From: Bacteroidota bacterium
Lineage (GTDB): Bacteria; Bacteroidota; Ignavibacteria; Ignavibacteriales; Melioribacteraceae
Reading direction: 5' to 3'
Assembly (NCBI GenBank): GCA_023447335.1
Contig: JAEXOD010000018.1
Coordinates: 1-26,947 of the forward strand
DNA length: 26,947 nucleotides
Shown here: positions 7,913 through 15,849 of the stretch, in pieces
How the letters are laid out: the number at the start of each line of letters is the position of its first letter
How positions within the stretch are numbered: position 1 is the stretch's first letter
Notes under the pieces: model-generated
Database searches by the model: none
What the model was told of the DNA's origin: nothing
What the model saw: the letters and a program-made list of their open reading frames with translations, nothing else
Position numbers and translations under genes: made by a program

Positions 7913-8803
7913 TTAATTTTCAACTTCAATAATATCAGAATTTACATCTTTAAATATGTAAACTTCTGTTGCAAAAAACAACATACGAACTAAAAATCTA
8001 AATATAATTAACAACTGTTGAATTATAAATGAAATAATTAAAACATAGAATGGGGAGCGAGGTATTGTTCCTGAAATAAAATTATAAATTATACTACCAA
8101 AAGCACCTATAACTGATACGACGAAGAAAATATTAAACGTATTCTTAAAATTATTCTTAATGAAGTTTAAAGTTTTATAAATCTCCGGCAATACTTTTTG
8201 TTTATCCCCAATAACTATACTTACTCTAGCATAATCAGAAATAATTGTTACTATTCCAATTAAAAATATTAGAATTACATATCTTAAAGAACGTAAAATC
8301 ATATCTAATAATTCATTTTCCGTATTCACAAAAATATAACTGATTAAATCACCTAGTAAATCATTTAATAGAAACGCAATGATAAAAAAGAATAATGAGA
8401 TAAACATCACTTGAGTGAAACGATACCAATACTTAACACTTCCATAGAAAAAATCAACTGAATGATTTTTTGACGGTTGATTAAATATTGAAATTATTCC
8501 ACCGACAAAAAAAGATTGTATTAGCATATATGCAAATAAAGTACTTAGTAATACCAGAGGTATACCTGCTAAATTTGAATTATAAATGAATCGAAACTGA
8601 TTAAGCCAGAAAATAGAAAATTCATCAGAAACAAACTCACCAATAGCAGAATTACCCAAATGGTCATTTATAATGTAATAGATTGGCATGCTAACAATAA
8701 AAGCAGCAACAAAATTCGCTCCCCATAAAAGTAAAACAAATTTAAAGTTATATGCAACCGAACGGATAGAGGATAATAATATTTCTTTATAAGTTTGAAT
8801 CAT
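7913..8803 (-). CDS. Polytopic membrane protein coupled to the M1-like protein
   Basis: 296 residues from ATG 8803 with about six membrane helices and short loops; no catalytic motif is visible. A longer open frame begins at 8851, but ATG 8803 is preferred: it forms an ATGA overlap with the upstream stop (8800-8802) and has AGGAAG 6 bases before it. Basic residues at the N-terminus (MIQTYKEILLSSIRS) precede the first helix. The architecture resembles unassigned six-helix membrane proteins of this phylum. Tight coupling to the degenerate M1-like protein, which itself ends in a hydrophobic segment, suggests that the two act together in the membrane. The family is not recognised. Confidence 0.65.
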   Translation of the reverse strand: MIQTYKEILLSSIRSVAYNFKFVLLLWGANFVAAFIVSMPIYYIINDHLGNSAIGEFVSDEFSIFWLNQFRFIYNSNLAGIPLVLLSTLFAYMLIQSFFVGGIISIFNQPSKNHSVDFFYGSVKYWYRFTQVMFISLFFFIIAFLLNDLLGDLISYIFVNTENELLDMILRSLRYVILIFLIGIVTIISDYARVSIVIGDKQKVLPEIYKTLNFIKNNFKNTFNIFFVVSVIGAFGSIIYNFISGTIPRSPFYVLIISFIIQQLLIIFRFLVRMLFFATEVYIFKDVNSDIIEVEN

Positions 8804-10779
8804 ACTATACTTCCTAATATCATCAAAGCATTTTGTATCCAAAAAAACCACCTTACTGTCAATGAAAACGGAAATAAATAATTAGCATTTAGTAAAAAGC
8901 TATTATTTGCTGTATTAATATCCAATAAATTTTTTTTATCAGGGTCAATTTCTGCACCAATAACTTCGTTTTTTGTGATAAATCTAAATATTTTCCACTT
9001 GTTATCATCATCCCAATTTTGATAAAGTGTGTCGCTATTCGTATAGAGGGCAACCTTATTATAAAAAATACCGTCTCCTAGTCTTTCTGCATATACATCA
9101 TAATTATTGCGCGTAACTTTTTTGACATATTTAATCCTATAATCAAAATATGCTGCTTTATTAAATACATTTTCAAAAAAGATTTTTGTTAAAGGATTTT
9201 TCTGTTTACAAGCTTCAAAAAACGCCTTGCCTGATATATGTTTAAATTTATATTTTTTGAAAAATGATTTTACACACATTTCAAATTTGTGTTTTCCCAT
9301 AATTCTTTCCAAAGTTAATAGAGCTAATTCGGGTTTTATAGTGCTCATAACAAAATAGCTTTCTTTTGTAGGAAATTCATATGAAGTATTACTAATAGAG
9401 CCTATTGAGTGATTATTATAATAAATCGGTAAATTATACTCATGTGGTGAATATTTAAAATTACCTAAACTATAAATCAACGGAATTTCATTATAAGAGA
9501 TAAAATTGAGTCCGTAAAGCGGAATATATGATGCAATTTTAAAACTATAAGACGCTTTGGGATAATTTTGTTCTAAAATTTTTGATGAGTAGAATTTTGC
9601 AAATCCACAAGAAATCCATGGTTCATTGATTGAGTTGGAAGATAAAATGTTTTCAAAATACTGTTTACAAACAATATAAGTTATTTCTGATTCAGGGTCT
9701 AAAGACTTTTCAGGCGAAACGAGATTTGTTTTTAACAGAGCTAAGTTTGTGTAGCTGTGTGTGGCATTCGAAAAAGTTCTAGGTAAATCAACTAAAGTAA
9801 AAGAATTGTATGGGAAATAGCCTAACTTATTTTCAAGATAATTAAGCGAATTAATTATAGCCGATTTATATCGATTAATTCTATTTTCTTTTTCGGGTTG
9901 AACAAATATTGATATATTAATGCTGTGATTAATACCACTATAAGCAAATTCTTCCTTAACCATTTGTGGTCCACAAAACCAAGAAAATGACTTTAATTGT
10001 TTAATTTCAAACTTATAAGTAGTAATATCCGTGTCTTTGATTTGTTTAATAATTTCCGAAGAAGCACCTATTTTATAGCTATTAGGAATGGTTAAACTAA
10101 TATCGAAGTTAGAAAAGTCATCAAAATAATTAATATAACCCGGCGTAGGAAAAGCTTGCCAATTTCCGTTAATGAAAGGCGGAATTTTAATATACCAATC
10201 ATTAAAAAAATAAAATTCGCGATTTTGAACATACCCTATACCTAAACTGGGTTTTGGTATTCTGATATTAAACGAGGATAAAATAATAACTGTATCTCCG
10301 GGATTGCAATCTTTTGAAAGTTCAATATATGCGGTTGTGCTATCATAAGTTGCAGCAGTAGTACTATTATAAAAAAAGATTTTTTTTGTTTCTCCATTTA
10401 CAATAATATCCAAATTTAATAAGCCGGATTTCTCGTCATTTTTTATGTAATTTTTAGTTGAATATTCAGATAGATTGTTTTTTAATGCATTTATATCAAA
10501 TTTAAAGAAGATTCTATTTGCAATAAAGTAGCTTTTGTTAATCCAAATAATTTTTTGTTTTACAGATAATACTTGTTCTTTTGAATTTAGAGATGCTGTT
10601 ATAATGTGATTTGTAAAAACATTGTTTTTAATATAAATTTTCTTTTTTATTGTAGAATTAGAATCAGAATAAAATATTGTTGATGATGAATCTTTGCCAA
10701 TTCCCGTATTTTTGTTATCAACATAATATGAAAGAGCACAAAACAATAAAAATGGTATAAAAGTATAAACTATCTTCAT
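8800..10779 (-). CDS. M1 aminopeptidase-like protein lacking all zinc ligands (pseudo-peptidase)
   Basis: 659 residues from ATG 10779 (an upstream in-frame TTG at 10785 is less likely). An N-terminal hydrophobic signal or anchor is followed by an M1-like beta domain (about 40-270; NGNWQAFPTPGYINYF), a catalytic-domain region, a helical C-terminal region, and a final hydrophobic segment (about 628-659). Residues 368-375 (YIVCKQYF) align with the HExxHQ(W/Y)F motif, and W388-ISCGFA aligns with WLNEGFA; C391 lies exactly 18 residues after K372, as the third zinc ligand should. So H, E, H and E are replaced by Y368, I369, K372 and C391. Also, no GAMEN-type glutamate is visible. It is probably non-catalytic. 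It leads the operon with the membrane protein, def, fmt and the zinc-ribbon gene. Homology to M1 is inferred by eye. Confidence 0.72.
   Translation of the reverse strand: MKIVYTFIPFLLFCALSYYVDNKNTGIGKDSSSTIFYSDSNSTIKKKIYIKNNVFTNHIITASLNSKEQVLSVKQKIIWINKSYFIANRIFFKFDINALKNNLSEYSTKNYIKNDEKSGLLNLDIIVNGETKKIFFYNSTTAATYDSTTAYIELSKDCNPGDTVIILSSFNIRIPKPSLGIGYVQNREFYFFNDWYIKIPPFINGNWQAFPTPGYINYFDDFSNFDISLTIPNSYKIGASSEIIKQIKDTDITTYKFEIKQLKSFSWFCGPQMVKEEFAYSGINHSINISIFVQPEKENRINRYKSAIINSLNYLENKLGYFPYNSFTLVDLPRTFSNATHSYTNLALLKTNLVSPEKSLDPESEITYIVCKQYFENILSSNSINEPWISCGFAKFYSSKILEQNYPKASYSFKIASYIPLYGLNFISYNEIPLIYSLGNFKYSPHEYNLPIYYNNHSIGSISNTSYEFPTKESYFVMSTIKPELALLTLERIMGKHKFEMCVKSFFKKYKFKHISGKAFFEACKQKNPLTKIFFENVFNKAAYFDYRIKYVKKVTRNNYDVYAERLGDGIFYNKVALYTNSDTLYQNWDDDNKWKIFRFITKNEVIGAEIDPDKKNLLDINTANNSFLLNANYLFPFSLTVRWFFWIQNALMILGSIV
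8810..8815 (-). promoter_or_regulatory. Ribosome binding site setting the start of the membrane-protein gene
   Basis: On the minus strand AGGAAG stands 6 bases before ATG 8803 and inside the last codons of the M1-like gene. It decides for this start against the longer frame from 8851, whose extra 16 residues would be out-of-frame reading of the upstream gene's end. Confidence 0.65.
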
Positions 10780-10907
10780 AAACAAATATTTTAATTAAAA
10801 TACAAAATTAATGAAATTTAATGAAAAATGTACTTACATAAACATTTAGAAAAAAAATAAAAAAAATCTTATATTACATATTATGAAAAAATGATTCTGG
10901 AATTATC
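10780..10907. other. Divergent intergenic region (128 bases)
   Basis: Very AT-rich gap between the M1-like gene (minus) and the porin gene (plus), which must hold the promoters of both operons. I see no exact TAnnTTTG element on either strand and no convincing inverted repeat. Confidence 0.4.
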
Positions 10908-12041
10908 ATGTTTACTAGGAAGTTCTATTTAATTAGTTTAATTTTCTTAACTTTTGTAATTAAGTTAAATGCACAATATGAAGAATATCCGTTTAGAATA
11001 TTTGGATATTTTCAAGTATCGTTTGTTCAACAGTTATACAAGGAATCTGCAGATAAAAAATCATTTAGCCTTCAGCAAATGAATTTGTTTTTACAACATG
11101 ATCTATCAGAGAATTGGAGTGCATTTGCCGGTTTAGAATTTATTAATAATTATAATTCCGGAAAATCGTGGGGTGATTTTAGCTTAAGCGAAGTATGGGT
11201 AAAATACTATCTGAGTAAAAGATTAAACTTAAAACTTGGGCTTCAAATACCTGCTTTTAATCATTTAAATGAAATTAGTAATAAAACACCACTTTTACCT
11301 TATATTGTTAGACCTCTTGCATATGAATCGTCATTTGCCGAATTTATGAATCTTGATGATTTTATTCCAAGGAGAGCTTTTGTACAAGTATATGGTTTTC
11401 TTCCAATTGACGAAACTAAAATTGACTATTCGGTTTATTTGGGAAATAGTCCAAATATAAGTACAAAAGCAACAAAAGCAGGGCAAAGCGGAACAGATAC
11501 TAGCAATGTGTTTTTGGTAGGAGGAAGATTGGGTTTAAGATATGAAGATGTCAAAATAGGTTTTTCTGCCACATACGATGAACTAAATAAGATAAACGAT
11601 TTCGACGCTCACTTTATGAATACTGAAAAATTAACAGTTAAGAACGTTCCTCGTTTTAGAATAGGGCATGATATTTTGATGGATTTTAAAAAATTTAGTT
11701 TTAGCGCAGAGTATATTAAGGTACTTTATAACACAGATAATGTTGTTGATTTAGATAAACAGTTTTTTTATGCTACAATAGGATACCGTGTTTCGGAAGA
11801 CTTATTTACTTATTTTAGTTTATATTCTACGCAAGAAAATTACAATTTCAGTATTCCTGAACTAAATAATTATAATACTGAAGTTTCTGTTACAATTCCC
11901 AATGTGGGATTTAGTTATGATATAAATGACAGGATTAAATTAAAAGGTCAATTTGCTAGGGTTGATATTGATGTTAAAAATATGGTTATGGAATCCGTAC
12001 TAACTTTTTATTATGCTGCAGCAATTTCCGTATTCTTTTAG
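10908..12041 (+). CDS. Porin-like outer-membrane beta-barrel protein
   Basis: 377 residues. A signal peptide (about 1-22, cut after LNA) is followed by alternating amphipathic strands with short turns through to a C-terminal strand ending in aromatic FF, the usual outer-membrane barrel signature. The start of the mature protein (FRIFGYFQVSFVQQ), the segment LSENWSAFAGLEFINNY and the KLGLQIPAFNH strand resemble OprO/OprP-like and related porins. No plug domain or TonB box is visible. It is followed after 12 bases by a short binding-protein-like gene and then a histidine kinase, suggesting that the barrel admits the ligand that the pair detects. The substrate is unknown; phosphate or another anion would fit the neighbour family but is inference. 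Confidence 0.72.
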   Translation: MFTRKFYLISLIFLTFVIKLNAQYEEYPFRIFGYFQVSFVQQLYKESADKKSFSLQQMNLFLQHDLSENWSAFAGLEFINNYNSGKSWGDFSLSEVWVKYYLSKRLNLKLGLQIPAFNHLNEISNKTPLLPYIVRPLAYESSFAEFMNLDDFIPRRAFVQVYGFLPIDETKIDYSVYLGNSPNISTKATKAGQSGTDTSNVFLVGGRLGLRYEDVKIGFSATYDELNKINDFDAHFMNTEKLTVKNVPRFRIGHDILMDFKKFSFSAEYIKVLYNTDNVVDLDKQFFYATIGYRVSEDLFTYFSLYSTQENYNFSIPELNNYNTEVSVTIPNVGFSYDINDRIKLKGQFARVDIDVKNMVMESVLTFYYAAAISVFF

Positions 12042-12053
12042 CGGAGAATTATT

Positions 12054-12485
12054 ATGACATTAAAATTATTTTTTATTCTGCTAGTCACATTTTGTTTTAA
12101 TACAAGCCATGCACAAATATCGGTTATTGCTAATAAAAGTGTACCGATTGATAAAGCCGGAAAATCGCAATTATTAGATTATTATTCCGGAGAGATTAAA
12201 TATTGGAGTGATAATAAACCTATTATTGTTTTTGATCTTAAACCAAAAACGGACTCTAAGGAAAGATTTTATGAATACATAGCTAAAAATACTGCACGTA
12301 TGAAATCAATATGGATGAAGAAGTTGCTTTCGGGTGAAGGGGATCCACCTATTGCAGTTGAGTCAGAAGAAGAGATGATTCAACGTGTACAAAACACTCC
12401 CGGTTCTATAGGGTTTATTAGTTCCAACAAAGTAAAGGGGAATATTAAAGTTATTGCCGTTATTAAGGAAAAAGATAAAGATTGA
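12054..12485 (+). CDS. Short periplasmic PstS-like (PBP-fold) protein
   Basis: 143 residues with a signal peptide (about 1-20, cut after SHA). The mature part has the pattern of phosphate-type binding proteins: a strand ISVIANKSVP, a YYSGEIKYWSDNKPI segment (the usual IF.G....W.dG), a helix with basic residues (RFYEYI...) and the closing motif GSIGFISS. It is less than half the length of full PstS (about 270-340), so it is probably one lobe or a minimal sensor, not a transport protein, and no ABC permease or ATPase is nearby. It is sandwiched between a porin-like gene (12 bases) and a histidine kinase (1 base). Most likely it is a periplasmic ligand detector for the kinase; the ligand is unproven. 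Confidence 0.72.
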   Translation: MTLKLFFILLVTFCFNTSHAQISVIANKSVPIDKAGKSQLLDYYSGEIKYWSDNKPIIVFDLKPKTDSKERFYEYIAKNTARMKSIWMKKLLSGEGDPPIAVESEEEMIQRVQNTPGSIGFISSNKVKGNIKVIAVIKEKDKD

Positions 12486-12486
12486 T

Positions 12487-14259
12487 ATGGTTAAATTTAA
12501 AGATCTAAAGTTTGGAATTAAGCAGGGATTAGCTTTCGGTGTTATAATTTTTCTTTTATATGGTGTTAGCGGTATATCTTATTATAGTTTAAGTACTTTA
12601 AACAAAGAGATAGAAGAAATCTCTAATAATTGGTTAGAAAGGGCTGTCACAATCTCAGATTTAAATCTCAATGTGTCTCAATTACGAGTTTTTCAACTTG
12701 AGCATGCATATACTTTTGATCATAATTTAATGAAGCAACAGGAAGCTCAAATGGTTGGTCTTGTAGACCAAATTAACGAAAACATTGATAAATATGAAAA
12801 ATTAAAAAAGAAATATATCAAAAAAGATATATACTCGAACAAAGAAGAAATTCTATATGACGAGTTTATTGAGAATTGGGAAGAATATGTTGATTTAAGT
12901 TTTAAGATATTTAAATTATCAAAGGAAAACAATAAAGAAGAAGCCGTACAATTATTGATGGGACCGGCAAAGGATATATACAATATTGCCAGTGATGATT
13001 TAGTTTCACTAGTTAGTTTAAGCAAATTAGATGCATTTAAAGCAACAAAACGTGCTCAAAAAACATTTGAAAATACAAAAGATTTTGTTAGAATAATTGT
13101 GTTTTTCGCTGTAAGTTCCGCATTATTCTTTACCTTTTTAATGATTCGCTTAATTACCATACCAATTAAACAATTAGATAACGCTGCTGCTTCTGTAATT
13201 AAAGGGAATCTTAATATATGGTTAGACATTAATAGTAAAGATGAAATTGGTCGTTTGGCAAAAACGTTTTTACAGATGGCACAATCGCTAAAAGAGTATA
13301 AATTTAGGACTGAAGAACAAGCAACTAAATTATTAAACCAGCAAAAAGAATTACAAATTGCAAATAACGAACTTACTGCAAAATCACTTGATTTAGAAGA
13401 ACAAAAATCCGAGATTGAAATTAAAAACAGAGAACTAACGGATGCACTTAATAATCTAAAAATTACTCAAAATCAATTAATTCAATCTGAAAAACTTGCC
13501 TCGTTAGGACAGCTAACTGCGGGCATTGCCCACGAAATAAATAATCCAATTAATTTTGTTTTATCAAACGTTACACCTTTGAGAAGAGATATTTATGATT
13601 TGCTTGAATTATTAAAGAAATATGAAGATGTAATTCGAATTAATGATTTTAAAAACTATAATGATATTATATATTCATTTAAAAAGGAAATCGATTTTGA
13701 ATATTTAATTAATGAAATTGAAAACCTTTTGGACGGAATGGATGAAGGTGCTAAACGTACTGCCGATATAGTAAAAGGGTTGCGTAATTTTAGTAGAATG
13801 GATGAAGGAGTGAAAAAATTAACTGATATAAATGCAGGAATTTTATCAACGTTAGTGATGTTAAAAAATGAAATTAAAAATAGAATTGAAGTCGATTTAC
13901 AGCTTAGTGAAATACCTAAAATATTATGTTATACCGGAAAAATTAATCAAGTATTTTTAAATTTATTAAGTAATGCTAAAGATGCTATTAAGGGGAAAGG
14001 AAAAATTACTATTAAAACTTATAACGATAATGATAACTTATATGTTAGTATAAAGGATAACGGTATCGGTATGAGCGATGAAACAAAAAACAAAATATTT
14101 GAACCGTTCTTTACTACAAAAGATGTAGGAAAAGGGACCGGTTTAGGATTATCTATCACATACGGAATCATTAAAGATCATAAAGGTAAGATTGAAGTGA
14201 TAAGCGAAAAAGATAAAGGTACTGAATTTTTACTAACCCTTCCGATTTTAACCGAATAG
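12487..14259 (+). CDS. Membrane HAMP sensor histidine kinase
   Basis: 590 residues from ATG 12487, one base after the preceding stop; an upstream in-frame TTG (12454) would overlap that gene and is less likely. Layout: TM1 (about 14-33), a 160-residue helical periplasmic domain like the four-helix-bundle MCP sensor, TM2 (about 201-221), HAMP (about 221-275), a long coiled coil (280-335), HisKA with phospho-accepting H349 (AGIAHEINNPINF), and HATPase_c with N496 (N box), D524-G528 (G1), FEPFFTT and G550-G554 (G2). All catalytic boxes are intact. There is no receiver domain and no adjacent response regulator, so it is an orphan here. The NtrB-like H box (HEINNP) suggests a class that often works with NtrC-type or stand-alone regulators. 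Confidence 0.92.
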   Translation: MVKFKDLKFGIKQGLAFGVIIFLLYGVSGISYYSLSTLNKEIEEISNNWLERAVTISDLNLNVSQLRVFQLEHAYTFDHNLMKQQEAQMVGLVDQINENIDKYEKLKKKYIKKDIYSNKEEILYDEFIENWEEYVDLSFKIFKLSKENNKEEAVQLLMGPAKDIYNIASDDLVSLVSLSKLDAFKATKRAQKTFENTKDFVRIIVFFAVSSALFFTFLMIRLITIPIKQLDNAAASVIKGNLNIWLDINSKDEIGRLAKTFLQMAQSLKEYKFRTEEQATKLLNQQKELQIANNELTAKSLDLEEQKSEIEIKNRELTDALNNLKITQNQLIQSEKLASLGQLTAGIAHEINNPINFVLSNVTPLRRDIYDLLELLKKYEDVIRINDFKNYNDIIYSFKKEIDFEYLINEIENLLDGMDEGAKRTADIVKGLRNFSRMDEGVKKLTDINAGILSTLVMLKNEIKNRIEVDLQLSEIPKILCYTGKINQVFLNLLSNAKDAIKGKGKITIKTYNDNDNLYVSIKDNGIGMSDETKNKIFEPFFTTKDVGKGTGLGLSITYGIIKDHKGKIEVISEKDKGTEFLLTLPILTE

Positions 14260-14494
14260 CACATTTTTTGGTTTTCCCAAAATATTGTATAATTATAAGA
14301 GAATATACAATTAAATTAATAAAATTACATATGTATAATCCATTGATTTTTAATGAAAATTCTATAACAAAATAGTTTATTTTTTCCTTTTGAAAAGAGA
14401 TAAATTTTACTTAATTTAGTTAATAGACTGTTTGAGAAAATCTTGCAGTGTAATTAGTTAAAATAATATATGTCCAAATATATGAGGAATAATT
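14260..14494. other. Intergenic region with inverted repeat and candidate VOR promoter
   Basis: An AT-rich 235-base gap. It holds a perfect 8-base inverted repeat, ATTGTATA (14284-14291) and TATACAAT (14304-14311), with 12 bases between, which could be an operator. TTTG at 14431-14434 followed after 20 bases by TAGTTAAA (14455-14462) is a partial Bacteroidota promoter. Two copies of AATATATG (14465 and 14477) lie just before the ferredoxin gene. None of these is conclusive. Confidence 0.35.
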
Positions 14495-14782
14495 ATGGCT
14501 AAAGTTAAAGGCGATATCATAATTGATATTGAAAAATGTAAAGGTTGCGAATTATGTGTAGAAGCTTGTCCGCAGGAAGCATTGGAAAAATCTAGGACTG
14601 TTAATAACAAAGGATATTTATATATTGTAAAAGTTGAAGATACTTGCACCGGATGTGTTTCGTGTGCAATGGTATGTCCCGAAGGAGCTATTACCGTATA
14701 TAGAAAAAACGAAAAAAAGGATGAACATATTGCGACAATAACAAACGTATCTAAAGATATAACTATTACGGTGAAAGAATGA
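14495..14782 (+). CDS. 2-oxoacid:ferredoxin oxidoreductase, delta (ferredoxin) subunit
   Basis: 95 residues with two [4Fe-4S] cluster motifs: C15, C18, C21, C25-P (CKGCELCVEACP) and C51, C54, C57, C61-P (CTGCVSCAMVCP). It carries electrons from the TPP/CoA catalytic core to soluble ferredoxin. It opens a four-gene operon and overlaps the alpha-subunit gene by 4 bases (ATGA). A good GAGG ribosome site stands 8 bases before the ATG. The delta-first order with separate alpha, beta and gamma chains is the layout of four-subunit VOR/KOR enzymes. The protein is somewhat longer at its C-terminus (residues 70-95, hydrophilic) than a minimal ferredoxin. Confidence 0.9.
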   Translation: MAKVKGDIIIDIEKCKGCELCVEACPQEALEKSRTVNNKGYLYIVKVEDTCTGCVSCAMVCPEGAITVYRKNEKKDEHIATITNVSKDITITVKE

Positions 14783-15849
14783 GTGAATTAAAATTAATGA
14801 AAGGAAACGAAGCATTAGCCGAAGCTGCGATACGAGCAGGTTGTGATGCTTATTTCGGTTATCCGATAACTCCGCAATCGGAAGTTTTAGAATACTTAAT
14901 GAAAGATGCCACATCAAGAACGGGTATGGTTGTTTTACAAGCCGAAAGTGAAGTAGCATCAATTAATATGGTTTATGGTGCAGCAGGAACTGGTAAAAAG
15001 GTAATGACTTCATCTTCAAGCCCCGGAATTAGTTTAATGGTTGAAGGAATTTCTTATATTGCTTGTGCAGAATTGCCCTGCTTAATTGTGAACGTAAATA
15101 GAGGCGGTCCGGGATTAGGAACAATTCAACCCGGTCAAGGTGATTATTTTCAAGCTGTTAAAGGCGGCGGTCACGGCGATTATAAATTAATAGTACTAGC
15201 TCCTTCAACAGTACAAGAATTATCAGATTTTGTAAAATTATCTTATGATTTGGCTTTTAAATATCGTAATCCTGTTATGATACTTTCTGACGGAGCTCTC
15301 GGTCAAATGATGGAAAAAGTTGAATTATTTGATCCTATTCCAAGAACAACCGAAGTTCCTGAATGGGCTACTGTTGGTAAACCGGCAACGAGAATTCGTA
15401 ATTTTATAACCTCTTTACATATTCAACCTGATAAAATGGAAGAAGTTAACATTCATCTGCAAAAAAAATATAAAGAAATAGAAAAAAATGAAACCCGTGT
15501 TGAAGTAATAGACTGTGATGATGCTGATTATATTATTACTGCTTACGGATTAGTAGCTAGAATATGTACAAAAGCAGCACTATTAGCCCGCGAAAAAGGA
15601 ATTAAAGTTGGGGTAATTCGTCCGATTACATTATTCCCTTTCCCTTACGAAACAATTAATAAATATGCAGAAAATGTAAAAGGTATTTTAGACGTTGAGA
15701 TGAATGCCGGTCAAATGGTTGAAGATATTAGATTGGGTGTTAACGGAAAAACTAAGGTGGAATTTTATGGTAGAATGGGAGGAATTGTTCCTTCACCTGA
15801 AGAGATTTTAGAACACTTGGAAAAGATATTTATAGGAGGTTTGAAATGA
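14779..15849 (+). CDS. vorB: 2-oxoacid:ferredoxin oxidoreductase alpha subunit, VorB-like
   Basis: 356 residues. The N-terminus LMKGNEALAEAAIRAGCDAY with FGYPITPQSEVLEYL, then QAESEVASINMVYGA and TSSSSPGISLMVEG, are the pyrimidine-binding domain I of OFOR enzymes in the form usually annotated as 3-methyl-2-oxobutanoate dehydrogenase subunit VorB. The C-terminal domain II runs from about 250 (VGVIRPITLFPFPYE). The enzyme oxidises a 2-oxoacid and CoA to acyl-CoA and CO2, reducing ferredoxin. Branched-chain 2-oxoacids are the favoured substrates by family; 2-oxoglutarate cannot be excluded from sequence alone. Overlaps of 4 bases link it to both neighbours. Confidence 0.85.
   Translation: MSELKLMKGNEALAEAAIRAGCDAYFGYPITPQSEVLEYLMKDATSRTGMVVLQAESEVASINMVYGAAGTGKKVMTSSSSPGISLMVEGISYIACAELPCLIVNVNRGGPGLGTIQPGQGDYFQAVKGGGHGDYKLIVLAPSTVQELSDFVKLSYDLAFKYRNPVMILSDGALGQMMEKVELFDPIPRTTEVPEWATVGKPATRIRNFITSLHIQPDKMEEVNIHLQKKYKEIEKNETRVEVIDCDDADYIITAYGLVARICTKAALLAREKGIKVGVIRPITLFPFPYETINKYAENVKGILDVEMNAGQMVEDIRLGVNGKTKVEFYGRMGGIVPSPEEILEHLEKIFIGGLK

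Noticed and set aside
8804..8851. Longer N-terminus of the six-helix membrane protein
   Set aside because: The extra 16 residues come from out-of-frame reading of the upstream gene; ATG 8803 has a good ribosome site and an ATGA overlap.
12054..12485. Component of a phosphate ABC uptake system
   Set aside because: Half the usual PstS length and no PstA, PstB, PstC or PhoU genes are in the window; kinase partner is more likely.
12454..12486. TTG start for the histidine kinase
   Set aside because: It would overlap the preceding gene by 32 bases and add a short lysine-rich lead; ATG 12487 follows that gene's stop by one base and gives a normal N-terminus before TM1.
14263..14285. Hairpin TTTTGG/CCAAAA after the kinase stop as a terminator
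   Set aside because: Only six pairs, four of them A-T, and no T run follows; too weak to call.
14618..14962. Antisense open frame over the ferredoxin/alpha junction
   Set aside because: It lies opposite two well-recognised coding genes, has no ribosome site or family resemblance, and reflects their codon pattern.
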